From Tritrichomonas musculus (taxonomy: Eukaryota; Parabasalia; Tritrichomonadida; Tritrichomonadidae), in assembly GCA_039105265.1 (NCBI GenBank), contig JAPFFF010000008.1, positions 744,001-808,000 on the forward strand: a DNA stretch of 64,000 bases, read 5' to 3'. The position numbers and the translations under genes are program-made. Each line of letters starts with the position of its first letter. Position 1 is the first letter of the stretch. A model generated the notes under the pieces. The model was not told where the DNA came from, made no database searches, and worked only from the letters and a program-made list of their open reading frames with translations. Of the stretch, positions 1 through 11,024 are shown piece by piece.

Positions 1-2577
1 GCTCGTCAAGGGAAAAAAGGAAGTTATCGTATCATATGTTCAAAGTCTGAATTTTTCAAGCCTATTGACATTATAAGTAATGCTAGTGCTTTACTTAATG
101 AATTTAATATCAAGAACGCAAGACAAAGAGATTTCGTTGATCATTTTGCAAACAGGCGAAGTTGGATTTTCTCAAATTTTATGAAAGAGCAGAAAATTGA
201 TGCCAAAACTCTTAAAATATTAAGAAAATGTAAAATTAATGTGAATCGGTCTGTTGCTTATAATTATGTCTTTCCAATCTGCATGAATAAGGAAATTTTT
301 TTGATAATTCAAGAACAAAAAATTTTTTCATTATTTAATTGTCCTAACTCCAAATATACATGGAAATTATTTCAAAGATATATCCGAGAATTGATTCTTG
401 AATCATGGTCATTGATGATTAATGAAATTGACATTGAATATAAAAACAAAGAAAAAAGTATAGAATACAATAATGATATAATAAAACGCATGAATAAACT
501 ATTTAAATTTATAGATAAGCATTATCTTCCAAATGGAAAAGAAGAAATACTTGAAACATTCATTTTTATCTTCAATAAAGTAAGAGAAAAATATGAAAAG
601 AAAATATTACACAATTTTTCAAAAATGGCCAATCCTTTATTAGAGTTTAATTCAACAGAATTTTTTTCATGCAGAACAGGATTCAAACCTTACTCATTAT
701 ATTCTAAATCAGGAGCAAGAATCAATTCTAAAAATTTCAAAAAGACAAATTTCATTAAAGACCCAGAATTGAAATTCGAACAAAGAACAGTAAAGAACAA
801 ATTTTCTTTAATTAGTATTACAGAAAAAATTGATGATATTTACAATGCAATTTTTATGAAAGTTAATGAAATTCTTGGCTCAAAAACATTTTTGAAATTA
901 TTCTTACGAAGAACTCTTGCAGGTTGTGAATTTGGTTTTTCTCTCATATTAGATATAGAAAATAAAGATCAAAAATTTATTCAAGAAAATCCATTTTGTA
1001 TCATTGATAAAGAACCTCTCTTTGTATTTACAATATTTGTTAGAAGCCTTGTACCAGTTTTAGCTATTATTTTGATATCTCTTCTTGTTTATATCTCTTC
1101 TATTGCATCAAAAATCGCAAAATGGTTTACATTTCCTTCGAATGCAAAAGAGATTATTAAAAAAACAGCCACGATAGTCATTAATGCATTTACAAGTAAC
1201 ATTGCTGAACAAATATACAATAAAATAATTTATTTTTTAGAAAAAAATTTAGATGAAAACATTAAACAACTTAAAAAAATTGACAAAAAAGGAAATGCAG
1301 AAATAATTGAAAGTCTAAGAAATCTTTTTGCTTCATCTAAAGCAGCTGATATTACAAAAAAATTGTCAGGATACTTGGGTGATAAATTTGATATTAAAAC
1401 AAAAATTGGTGATCTTGGTAGTTCTATCTTAAAGCCTATTCAATTAATGAGAATCAGTGCCTACCTTCTTCTTCTAATGGCTTCATTTATAATGTATTAT
1501 CGTTATAAGAAGCAAAGAATAAAAGATTATAAAATGGAATCAAAAGAATATTCTGATAATCCAACCAAAGAAAAGCTTAATGAACTTTGTGAAAAAAATA
1601 GGATTGATGAAAGTAAAATTAAAGACCTTAAAACTTTGAATGAATCTGAAAAAAAAGCAATAAACTCTTCTCATGAAGAAATGTCAAAAACTTATTTGTA
1701 TAAAATGGCATTTTGCAACATAATTAATAGCTTTATCAAATCGCCTTCTTTTCAAATTGATAAAAAAGCAATTATTGAAAAAAGTGTTGTTTGTATAGCA
1801 CGAGGTATTTACCAAAATAATCAGAATTGTGTTAGAATGTCTTATTCAGGAAATAAGAAAATATTCCATCAACAAATAATATTCTATTCAACAAATTGTT
1901 ATCCATCAATTATTCATTTTGTAGGATACAGTAAAGATAATAATCATCAGCATATTTATCTTGAATCCAAAGGAAAAGTAACTTTGAAAAATTTCATTAA
2001 TTCAGGTGGGAAAATCGATATAACGCATAAATTAATTATTGCATATGGGATTGCTTGCGCAATGAATCATTTGCATAAAAATAAAATTGTTCATAGATAT
2101 TTAAAGCCTTCAAACATTTATATTGATTCGATGTTCTATCCTTATCTTTCTAATTTTTATAGGGCTAGACAAACTGAAATCTCATTTCCTTACCTATTAA
2201 AAAACATGTCATTGAGATATGCACCTCCAGAATTCATTATTGATTATAAATCAAATCAAAATTCTTTTCATCTTGACGTTTATTCATATGGAATGACTCT
2301 TTATTATTTAATGACAGAAAAGAGGCCTTTTTACTCTTATTCAAAAAGTCTTGAAGAATTGAAAAATGATATAAAAAATGGAATCAGACCAGAATTCTCA
2401 GAATCTTTCTCAGTTGAACTTGAAAACTGGAAACATTTAATTATAAAATGCTGGAGTGGTACTCCAAATCAAAGACCAGATTTTCAAAATATTATTTCAA
2501 TTCTAGAAGATAATTTTATTAACAATATTGATAGGGTTGTTTTTAATCAGTACAAAAAAAAGTTTCTTCATGAATAA
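1..2577 (+). CDS. TKL-type membrane pseudokinase, 5' end off the window
   Basis: The frame is open from base 1, so the gene starts outside the window; the first internal Met is at 181. About 858 residues are visible. A long N-terminal region rich in Lys and Asn is followed by two hydrophobic segments (nt about 1030-1110 and 1450-1500) that could span a membrane. A C-terminal protein-kinase fold covers nt about 1780-2540. Subdomain landmarks are clear (MNHLHKNKIVH, the APPEF motif, DVYSYGMTLYYL, CW..TPNQRP), but the catalytic loop reads HRY instead of HRD (Tyr codon 2098-2100) and the DFG position reads SNF (2149-2157). The VAIK lysine is not recognisable. I therefore infer a catalytically dead kinase; such TKL/pseudokinase families are large in trichomonads. 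The C-terminal domain would face the cytosol if both membrane segments are real. Confidence 0.85.
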   Translation, partial: ARQGKKGSYRIICSKSEFFKPIDIISNASALLNEFNIKNARQRDFVDHFANRRSWIFSNFMKEQKIDAKTLKILRKCKINVNRSVAYNYVFPICMNKEIFLIIQEQKIFSLFNCPNSKYTWKLFQRYIRELILESWSLMINEIDIEYKNKEKSIEYNNDIIKRMNKLFKFIDKHYLPNGKEEILETFIFIFNKVREKYEKKILHNFSKMANPLLEFNSTEFFSCRTGFKPYSLYSKSGARINSKNFKKTNFIKDPELKFEQRTVKNKFSLISITEKIDDIYNAIFMKVNEILGSKTFLKLFLRRTLAGCEFGFSLILDIENKDQKFIQENPFCIIDKEPLFVFTIFVRSLVPVLAIILISLLVYISSIASKIAKWFTFPSNAKEIIKKTATIVINAFTSNIAEQIYNKIIYFLEKNLDENIKQLKKIDKKGNAEIIESLRNLFASSKAADITKKLSGYLGDKFDIKTKIGDLGSSILKPIQLMRISAYLLLLMASFIMYYRYKKQRIKDYKMESKEYSDNPTKEKLNELCEKNRIDESKIKDLKTLNESEKKAINSSHEEMSKTYLYKMAFCNIINSFIKSPSFQIDKKAIIEKSVVCIARGIYQNNQNCVRMSYSGNKKIFHQQIIFYSTNCYPSIIHFVGYSKDNNHQHIYLESKGKVTLKNFINSGGKIDITHKLIIAYGIACAMNHLHKNKIVHRYLKPSNIYIDSMFYPYLSNFYRARQTEISFPYLLKNMSLRYAPPEFIIDYKSNQNSFHLDVYSYGMTLYYLMTEKRPFYSYSKSLEELKNDIKNGIRPEFSESFSVELENWKHLIIKCWSGTPNQRPDFQNIISILEDNFINNIDRVVFNQYKKKFLHE

Positions 2578-2682
2578 CGAATATTAAATAATTTTATATA
2601 ATTATATTTTTATGATATTCAATTTTGTGAGAATTGAGTTTATTTTTATCAAGAAAAAATAGCATGCCTGAATATATGAGTA

Positions 2683-3016
2683 GGCTTGTTAAAAGTCCAG
2701 GACTTTTAGGACCTAACAAACTTTTTCAATTGTTAAATACTTTTATCTTTAAAAATAATAAATATTTTTGGGATTCTTTTAAGGTTTAAAAATTATTAAT
2801 GGTTATACATTGCAAATTATTTATTAAAATATTTTTTAATTTGTTTTTCTACTTGAAAAATTATAACTTTTCAAAAAAATAGGTTCTAAAGTTTTTCATT
2901 CAAAAGATAAAGTTAAATTTCAGAAAATAGTGAAAAGCCAATATGTCAATAAAATTGAGAGAAAAGTGCAGGTCCTGGCAGGTCCTAAAGTCCTACCGTT
3001 GGACTTTTAACAAGCC
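2683..3016. mobile_element. Small TA-flanked inverted-repeat element (MITE-like)
   Basis: The ends GGCTTGTTAAAAGTCC (2683-2698) and its exact reverse complement (3001-3016) are each flanked by TA, as expected for a Tc1/mariner-type target duplication. Inside the termini there is a second inverted motif built on GGACTTTAGGACCT (about 2699-2716 and 2978-2993). The 334 bp has no coding capacity. This fits a non-autonomous mariner-like element; the mobilising transposase is not in the window. Confidence 0.7.
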
Positions 3017-3713
3017 TATATATGCAAATAGGTTTAAGATCAACTGTAGTTGAGTCTGGAATAGTTGTGTTGGTCATTTCAACTGGTGATTCTTCTCTTG
3101 GTTCTGATTTAAGTAATTTGATTTCGTGTTTGAGGCAGCGGAGTGATTCTTCAATGGATTCAAATCGATCATCATCTTTATTTGTTGGAACAGTTGAGAG
3201 TTCGTCAGAGCCTTGATTCGATTTAGTTTGTTCTTCTGCAAGTTGTGACTTAAGAGCTTCAATTTCCGATTTGAGAAGTTCTTGTGCTTCTTTCTGTTCT
3301 TTAAGGGCTTCTTCTTGGTTGGTACGTTCTTCATTCATTTGTTTCGAAATGGTTGATAGTTCATTCGTTAGATTTGCTGTTTCTTCGTTAATTTGTTCAT
3401 GAAGATTTGAGATATCATTCTTCCTGTCATTTCTTTCTGTATTAATCATTTTTTCAAGATTTGAATATTGAATTATTCTGTTCGATGTTTCTTCTTTGAT
3501 ATTTGTTATTTCTTCTTCCAATTTTCTTTGAACTTTTGAAATATCATTCTCTCTTCTTACAAAAGTGCAAAAAGTTCCAGACTTTTTTTCTATGGTACGA
3601 TACAAGGTCAATATTGGCCTTAACCGCCACGGGCAATTACGATTTCCCATTTTAGTTAATAATAATAAAAAAAACGTTTTTATATAAAATTGAAAAGAAA
3701 AATGACTAACCAA
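2985..3713 (-). CDS. Coiled-coil protein frame, possibly a gene fragment
   Basis: A long coiled coil (residues about 57-200 of 242) is rich in Glu, Lys, Asn and Gln with heptad Leu/Ile, for example LKSEIEALKSQLAEEQ. No enzymatic domain is visible. The longest frame starts at 3713, but a better start is MGNRN at 3650. The N-terminal residues are encoded by a 90-bp dispersed repeat (3560-3649) and the last dozen residues by the right end of the neighbouring 334-bp element, so only the middle is likely to be original gene sequence. It may be a remnant of a longer coiled-coil gene. Confidence that it is expressed is low. Confidence 0.4.
   Translation of the reverse strand: MVSHFSFQFYIKTFFLLLLTKMGNRNCPWRLRPILTLYRTIEKKSGTFCTFVRRENDISKVQRKLEEEITNIKEETSNRIIQYSNLEKMINTERNDRKNDISNLHEQINEETANLTNELSTISKQMNEERTNQEEALKEQKEAQELLKSEIEALKSQLAEEQTKSNQGSDELSTVPTNKDDDRFESIEESLRCLKHEIKLLKSEPREESPVEMTNTTIPDSTTVDLKPICIYRLVKSPTVGL
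3560..3649 (+). repeat. 90-bp dispersed repeat, copy 1
   Basis: A second copy lies at 48,591-48,682 in the same orientation, differing by only a few substitutions and the length of one T tract. It contains a near-palindromic AAGGTCAATATTGACC core. Copy 1 overlaps the start of the coiled-coil frame, while copy 2 lies downstream of a peptidase gene. It could be a short mobile element, a structured small RNA or a regulatory repeat; nothing in two copies decides between these. Confidence 0.6.
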
Positions 3714-3776
3714 ATAAATTGTTAGAAAATGTAAAAGTCGACAAAAATTGTCAGAATAAATTTTAGACTCCCATTA

Positions 3777-6700
3777 ATGCAAAAACAAGATAATCTGAAG
3801 CCAGAATTAACCTTAGAACATAATGAAAATTATTTTCAAGACCTTTTCATCAAAGATAAAGAAAAAGTACAAAATTTATTTGATGAATCATTAGTTTCTT
3901 CTTTTAAAATTTTTGATTTGATTAATTCAATACAAAAAATTGGAAACGGTTTGGAAAAAAGTTTTAATGATTTAGCAGATGATCAATCTTTTCATGATGA
4001 TCTTGACAAAGCCTTCAAGAATATTATTAAGATATCCAATACTTACCTGCAATCGCTTTTAAAAGTTTTAAAACTATCAGATCAAGATAAAGGGACAGAT
4101 GATAGAGATGATTTTATTAATGCGATCACAAAAGATATTGAATTTTTTAATTCATATTTAAGAATATTTTCAAATATTTTTAATGATATTTTAGACCTTT
4201 CCAAATCATCCAGCCCACAAAATCTAGAATACTTGCATTTAAGGCTTGGAATTGAATGCATTTTATTCAATTGTTGCGTGAAAGTCAAAGAATGTGAAAA
4301 TTTTCCTTATTTTAAATCAAAATTTTCCAGAATTTATGAATATCACGACCAAATCAGTTCAATTACAGATAAAATTTCCTTAATCAAATCTTTTTGTGGC
4401 ACTGGAAAATCAAAATGTTTTCCACTTTTTCTATTCATTCAAAATTTGAAAGAATACAATAATGCACCTTTTGTTATAATGACAGCCATGACCCGTTCTC
4501 ATATAGATTTCAAAAAAGAGAAATTTACAAAGGCATTTTCGAAATATATTAATATTATAAGTGATCCAAACGAACTCATTCAAAATTTCAATGATTATGA
4601 AAAAGTTCAAAAAGTTGAAAAAATGACATTATGCATTTTGACCCCATATGACTTCCTTCCTTTGTTGATTAAGTTTAAAAACAATGATAACTTTTTTAAG
4701 CATACTCGATTGATTATTAATGATGTTTTCCAGAAGTATTTTCACAATTCTGTAATTGTGTCTCAAATAATGGAATTAAATGATATGAATAAATTGTGTT
4801 TGCCAATTAATGTAGTCTTCCTCTCGCATTTCTTTCCGCCAAAAATAGAAAATATATTCAAAAATGTAACTAAAATAATTACATTGGCTGACTCGCCGCA
4901 GTACTCAATTAAAAAAGAAAAATACGAGTACCAACTCACAACAAGGCTCGACTTGAAAATTAAAAAGGAAATAAAAAGAGTCATTTATAGAATGGCTAAA
5001 CTAAGGCCTAATGATGAAAATACAAAAAATAAAGATGATGCACAAGCCAAAGACAAAGATAAAGACAATGATAAAGAACATGCCAAAGATAAAGATAAAG
5101 ACAGAGATAAAGGCAAAGACAAAGATAAAGATAAAGATAAAGATAAAGAACATGCCAAAAATAAAGACAAAGATAAAGATAAAGACAGAGATAAATATAA
5201 AGACAGAGATAAAGATAAAGACAGAGATAAAGATAAAGACAGAGATAAAGATAAAGACAAAGATAACGAACATGCCAAAAATAAAGATAAAGACAAAGAT
5301 AACGAACATGCCAAAAATAAAGATAAAGACAAAGATAAAGATAAAGACAGAGATAAAGATAAAGACAAAGATAACGAACATGCCAAAAATAAAGATAAAG
5401 ACAAAGATAACGAACATGCCAAAAATAAAGATAAAGACAAAGATAAAGAACAAGCAAAAGTCAAAGCAAAAGTAAAAGATAGTGAACCTAATAATAAGAC
5501 TGAATCATTCAATACAAGAAACACTATTATTAAAGAAGGCAACATTTTATGCTTTCTACCAAATACCAGCGCCTGCAATCGACTAAGAAACATAATTGCA
5601 ATTAAGACAATGTATGATAATGTCAAAGCGCCAAGCAAAAAGATTATCATCCTCACAACGAAATTGAAGGAAAACCAGAGTAGGAACGACTATATCAAAA
5701 AATTGACAAAAGATTATCAAAATGAATTAGCTAAAAACGCAAACAGCGATTGTATATTTTTTGTTCCAATGGTCATTACAGGCATATCTAATCCAACCAT
5801 TTTTCGGTTAGTTCGAGAAAAGTTTCCAAAAGATCTCAGAAAAATAAACAAGATACTTCTTGCAAATCAATACCTTGAATCTTTCAATATTAAAGACATA
5901 TCAGTTGTAATTGACAGTAGATTAACTCAAGAGCAAATTTTTGATCCTTCTACTATCATATTAAAGTATGCCGAAAGAACGGTTTCCAAATCATCTTTAA
6001 TGCTGAGAAAAGGAAGACTTGGAAGAACAATGGATGGTGTTTATATTCATTTTTCTCAGCAAAACCAACAAGTTACAAATAACGATGAAACTTCATCATT
6101 ATTAGAACGTGATATAACAAATAATTATCTGTCATTGAAAAGGAAAAAAATTGATTTTGAAAAATTAAAGAATCTTCCTTATAAACCGAAGGATGAAAAT
6201 CTTGAATATTCGATTAAATTATTGAGCCAAATTGGTGCAATTAACACTGATAATAAAGATTTGAAAATAACTGAGTTTGACATTGACACATTGGGATTAG
6301 AATTCGGCATTCCAATTTATTATGTGAATGCAATTGTTAGTTATTCTGGAAGTTTTAATGATGAGACAGATATGAATTATGCTTATTTTATTGCCACTTA
6401 TATTTCTTTGATAATAACTAAAGACAGACTTATCATTACAAAAGAAATATCAGAAGAATTAGTTCAATATCATGATGAAAATTCAGATATTGCCACTTTA
6501 TATAATGTTTTAAGTATTTTATTGTGCTCAAAAGACAAAAGCATGAACAAATTAAGATACTGCTTTTCAAAGATTAATGATTTGAAAGACCAATTAATAA
6601 AAATAAGCAATCATCTATTTAAAGATAGATCTTTTTATGGAGTCATGGAAACTCTTCCAGATTTTGTCAAAAAAGAAGGAGGAATTTACAATGTCATTGA

Positions 6701-8488
6701 TAAGTTTATTGAAAATATTAACTTTGGTGAAAGTTTTGTGAAAAACTGGAAAGATATTCATTCCTTTGATTTCCAAGGAATAAGAAATACCAAAACAAAT
6801 AAAAATCCAGAACTTATCTTCCTTGGGGATGACATTTTAAAGTGCTATGAAGAGCAAACAAATGGGAAAATCTTCTTGATTAAACGACCAGGATGGAAAG
6901 GACTCACTGCGCCTTCTCATTGCTACTGCTTTAATATTGAATATAAAATGGAAAATGGATCATATAGTAAACTTATTGGACATTTGATCCATCGAAAAGG
7001 ACAATGCGAAAAAGCAATTTTGAACAGAATGCAACAAGTTTTTATGGAGCACGTCTCAATAGGCAAATAATTGAAGACTGTTTTGTAATGGAAGATTGTC
7101 TTTCTGATTCTTATCCAGTAGTAACAATCTGTTCCTTATTTTTGGATGAAAAGTGTGAATACTCACATTTATATCATGACAATTTGTATGTATCATGTCA
7201 GATTCCATTAGCTGAGACGCATCTTCTTGATGTTGTTCAAAAACGATATGAAGAAATGAAAAAGAAGAAAGAGAAAATTAAGAAATTAAGGAACAATATA
7301 GTTAACGGTTTCTTTCAATTTTCACCACAACTCATTCATCCTTCATTAATTTATGTTGAAAAAGTATCAAAAAGAATATTGGATTGGTTTAAAGAATATT
7401 GTCCATTCGTTAATGTTCAAAGAATTGAAAAACATAGATTCAAGATGAAATTATCTGAAATTCAAGAACTTCAAGATTACTTATTTAAACATAAAGATGA
7501 AATTATAGAACAGATGAAATTGAAATATGTTGCAACTTCATTTCCAAAAGAACTACAAAAAGAAATAATAAATGGAAACAAAAAATGGATTATTAACACA
7601 GATTTTAATACTATTGTATCTCCGATTGAAGACCAGGAAGAAGTTAATGATTATATTCAGAAAAAAATCGATAAAAATACAAATAAAATTGTTCATCAAG
7701 ACGGATGTGTTTATGGGTGCAATCGGCCTGAATTTAGTGAATTAACATTCACTATTTTTTATAAAGAAAGAATAGCAGGTTCAATGAAAGTATGCAAACA
7801 ATGCATTCTTGAAACACTTAAAATAGCAAACAAATCGTTCTATTTAGATGAAGTTGATGAAAATTCACTTAAAAGAATTAATGAAAAGCCGTGTAGTATT
7901 TTAATATATCGTTGTGATGAATATAATCATGGCAATGTAAGATATCCTTTGATTCCTTTTGGTCAATACATTTCTGTTATATTTGGTTTTAATGATAATG
8001 AATTGTGCTCTTTGCTCTAGGCCTATTTGCGTTCAATAAACGAATTCACAATTCGTTATAGAATGAAGAAAATTGTGACTTTCTGTCGCAACCATCCCCA
8101 GACTCTTTATAAAATTGAAGATGATTCAACTGAAATTAAATGTAATGTAGAAAATTGTAACTGTACATTGTGTCGTAAATGCTTTATTATGCATGATAAG
8201 AACGATGATTGCCAAAAGAAGTTGCCAAATGGCAATATGTACTGCCCTGGATGCCGAATTATTATAGAGAAGACTGGAGCTTGTAATGTAATGACCTGCA
8301 GATGTGGGACTATTTTTTGTTTTAAATGTGGTGAAGAGGCCTCAAGTTATACTCAAGCAGAAGAACACTTCATTGAAATGCATAGTTCTATATATAATAG
8401 AGATATGGTAAATAATGATAATGATAATAATAATGGCGAAAGTGTTAATGAAATTATTAGTGAAATTATTAATGAAAGTGTTGATTAA
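3777..8488 (+). pseudogene. DEAH-helicase / RBR-type zinc-finger fusion, disrupted
   Basis: Three stretches form one decayed host gene. 3777-7070 is a 1097-residue SF2 helicase-like part with a Walker A (CGTGKS, residues about 206-211) and a motif VI-like RKGRLGR (about 743-749); the DEAH position reads INDV, so ATPase activity is doubtful. A Lys-Asp repeat of about 140 residues splits the helicase core. 7004-8020 continues in another frame; coding character passes between the frames in the 66-bp overlap. That frame stops at a TAG (8018-8020) and resumes at 8027, encoding an RBR RING2/Rcat-like unit (CPGCRIIIEKTGACN, then FCFKCG). The order helicase, linker, RBR resembles DEAH11/12-type proteins, which couple RNA helicase and ubiquitin-ligase domains. 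The frame change plus stop suggests a pseudogene; a sequencing error at either place is the alternative. Confidence 0.65.
5053..5472 (+). repeat. Lys-Asp coding tandem repeat inside the helicase
   Basis: Degenerate 6-bp units (AAAGAY AAAGAT type) encode (KD)n with inserted blocks EHAKNKDKDKDN that recur as a higher-order 12-residue repeat at least five times. The array produces long spurious frames on both strands. It interrupts the region between the two helicase lobes and would form a long charged helix or a disordered linker. Confidence 0.9.
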
Positions 8489-8585
8489 AATTGTTATTTG
8501 TATTACTATTTTCTATAATGAAAGAACATTTTTACCAAATTTTAATCAAAAAATATTTCGAATGATAATTGAATTTAATAGAATA

Positions 8586-9343
8586 TACAGCTGTTTCGGA
8601 AATAGATTAGAATTTTTTGGAAATAAAATAGTATGATTTGAATGGTTTATAAAACCGCTAAAAAATTTTTGGAAATAAAATAGTGAACGATTATTTTGCA
8701 TTCAATTTCCAATATTTTTGTTGTTGAAAAACATATAAATCAGAAGCAAATATTAATTACATCTAAATAATCCTTTGCCAATTTATTATATTTTGACAGA
8801 TGTTATTAAAAAGATACTTTATATTTGATATTTCACCGATTGCATAATATCTTTTTTAAATTATATCCTGGATAAAACAAAAAGAAAATTTCTTTTCATA
8901 TTCGATATAATAATCAATAATAATCATAAATAAAGTGATTTTTTCATTAATGAAAGAGTTTTTTCAAATTATACATTATCATCAATTTTCATATTAAAAA
9001 TCATAAAAAAAATGCATAATTGTCAATAAATTGAAGATTTTATTGAGTAATTTTGGATGAAAACAATATTTCAGTAATATCATATTAAAAAAACAATAAC
9101 ATACTCTATGTTTCATATTGAACAGTTAAAAACAAAACTCGTGTATATATTAGCATAATAATGTGTAAAACGCCATAAAATTTCTTTAATCTATCTTTTA
9201 ATTCTGTTTTTAAGTATGATAAAATTGAATATAAAATGATCGTTCCTATTTTATTTCCAAAAAAAAATATTTAATTTCCAAAAAAATAAAACGGTTACTA
9301 TTTTATTTCCAAAAAATTCTAATCTATTTCCGAAACAGCTGTA
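8586..9343. mobile_element. 758-bp TA-flanked element with long inverted ends
   Basis: The left end, starting TACAGCTGTTTCGGAAATAG, matches the reverse complement of the right end for about 46 bp (8586-8631 versus 9298-9343). Both ends abut TA. The motif TTGGAAATAAAATAG recurs just inside both ends in both orientations, as in foldback-type MITEs. The interior is AT-rich with no frame. It fills most of the gene-free stretch 8489-9856; the remaining 9344-9850 shows only low-complexity AT DNA. Confidence 0.75.
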
Positions 9344-9856
9344 TATATAAATTTAAATCTAATACTTTAAATAAACCATTGCATTTGTAAATTATTTTAA
9401 AAAAATCAATCAATTAATCTTTTTTTTTTGAGTGCATTTTTTAACATTCTACTGCAAATAACTAATAAAATTTTTCAAGTTCAGAGAATCAATGTCTCTG
9501 AATTATCACAAAAGCTGCTTGTTTTATAAAATTCTTTTCCTAATTATTTTAGCGATATTATTACAGGAATTGTGCTATTTATATATTTTTTTATTAACAA
9601 TTTATCCAATATTTTTAATATTCTAGTGAAATAAATTGAATATAACTTTCTATGAGTTTCTTAAAAATATTAATTTATAAAAAAAATGAAAGCGATCCTT
9701 TAATAAATAAGGAAAAAATGATATTATAAAAGCTAATATTAAATGTTTGATTATTTTTTTTATTAAAAAAAGATATCAATACTATTTATAACATGCCTTC
9801 AACAATTAATCATACTTCACAAAAATATTTGAATTTTATATATAATAAAACTTGAT

Positions 9857-10897
9857 TTATGAAGTTCTTTTAACAACGGATGTTTCTTCAGGAAAGGCGT
9901 CTTTTGCAATATTAGTTAAATTAGAAGGAATGCTTATCATTTCAAGAGAGATGCATTTTCTGAAAGCTTCTGATTTGATTTCTGTAACAAAGAAAGGAAC
10001 TGTCACTTTTAGAAGTGAAGAACATTCAGCGAAAGCCAACTCTCCGATTGAAGTCACAGTTGAAGGAATTGTTATTGTTTTCATTGCTGAACAACTGCTG
10101 AAAGTTCCCTCAAGGATTTCAGTTATTGACGAAGGCAGAGAAACATTAACGAGTGAAGTGCATTGGCTAAAAGCATACTCGCCAATTTCAACCACAGAAG
10201 AAGGAATCTCAATTTCGGTGAGTGAAACACAACGCCAAAAAGCGCACATTCCGATTACTTTAACTGAATCAGGAATTGTAATTTTAGTCAATCCATAGCA
10301 ATCTCTAAAAGCATGCATATCAAAAAGAGACACATTTGAAGGCGAATCAAATATAACTTGCTTTAATGAAGTGCATCCTCTAAATGATGAATATCCAATC
10401 GATAGAGTAGAAGCTGGAATTCTTATTGTTTTTAAAGATATGCAGCCAGTCAATGCAAAAGAGCCTATTTTTGTCACTGTCGATGGAATCTGGATGAATT
10501 TCATTGAGATGCATCCTTCAAATGAATGATCCGAAATGAAAAGAATTGAACAATGAAGAATGGCTTGCTTTAACGATGAACATCCATGAAATGCAAATTG
10601 TCCTATAAAATTGACAGATTTAGGAATTTCTATCTCTTGCAATGATGAACAATCATAAAAGGCATATTGTGCAATATGGACCAAAGTAGAAGAAAGTGTT
10701 ATTTTAGATAGAGAAGTACATCCATAAAAAGCAGACGTTTGAATCACAGTAATATTTAAAGGAAGAGAAATTTCTGACAATTGTGCACACTTCTTGCATG
10801 CATCTTCATTAATTGTATTTCCACTTTCAGGCAATAAAAGTTGAATAACATCAACATTATTATTTTTAGCTGCAAGATACAATGCTGAAACATTCAA
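9857..10897 (-). CDS. BspA-like leucine-rich repeat protein, ankyrin-type N-terminus
   Basis: This 346-residue frame begins with an ankyrin-like stretch (VSALYLAAKNNNVDVIQLLL) and then carries about twelve LRR_5 (BspA-type) repeats of 23 residues. Signature elements are FxGCTSLxxIxIPSSVTxIGxxAF with a conserved Cys. There is no signal peptide or membrane anchor in this frame. BspA-like proteins in trichomonads are large surface or adhesion families. Starting in mid-ankyrin repeat, and lying 127 bp downstream of a DUF3447-ankyrin frame on the same strand, it is probably the 3' part of one ankyrin-LRR fusion gene whose 5' part is 11,025-12,182. Whether the gap is an intron or decay cannot be told from sequence alone. 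Confidence 0.85.
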   Translation of the reverse strand: MNVSALYLAAKNNNVDVIQLLLPESGNTINEDACKKCAQLSEISLPLNITVIQTSAFYGCTSLSKITLSSTLVHIAQYAFYDCSSLQEIEIPKSVNFIGQFAFHGCSSLKQAILHCSILFISDHSFEGCISMKFIQIPSTVTKIGSFALTGCISLKTIRIPASTLSIGYSSFRGCTSLKQVIFDSPSNVSLFDMHAFRDCYGLTKITIPDSVKVIGMCAFWRCVSLTEIEIPSSVVEIGEYAFSQCTSLVNVSLPSSITEILEGTFSSCSAMKTITIPSTVTSIGELAFAECSSLLKVTVPFFVTEIKSEAFRKCISLEMISIPSNLTNIAKDAFPEETSVVKRTS

Positions 10898-11024
10898 AAC
10901 TATAAAAAAAATAAAACTTTATCTAAAAACTATTTTTGTAATTTCATTAGAAAAAAATAATTATTTTTGATAATTTTATTTAAAAAAAATGTCAGTTGGA
11001 ATTCCATTTTTTAAAATTTAAAAT
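10898..11024 (-). other. AT-rich gap between the DUF3447-ankyrin and LRR frames
   Basis: 127 bp of A/T homopolymer-rich DNA separates the end of the DUF3447 frame from the resumption of ankyrin coding in the next frame. On the coding strand it ends in a T-rich run followed by ATAG immediately before the resumed coding sequence. No consensus trichomonad intron motif (GTAYGT start with an ACTAACACACAG end) is visible, so a canonical intron is not supported. A similar gap exists in the ankyrin gene near 47,257-47,390. Confidence 0.4.

Noticed and set aside
5001-5656. Long frames on the minus strand and a second plus frame over the Lys-Asp array
   Set aside because: They are frame shadows of a 6-bp repeat (Leu-Ser, Phe-Ile or Lys-Met-Pro runs), with no start context or domain.
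9852-10298. 148-residue plus-strand frame opposite the LRR gene
   Set aside because: The 23-residue periodicity belongs to the LRR repeats on the minus strand; the plus frame is its antisense.
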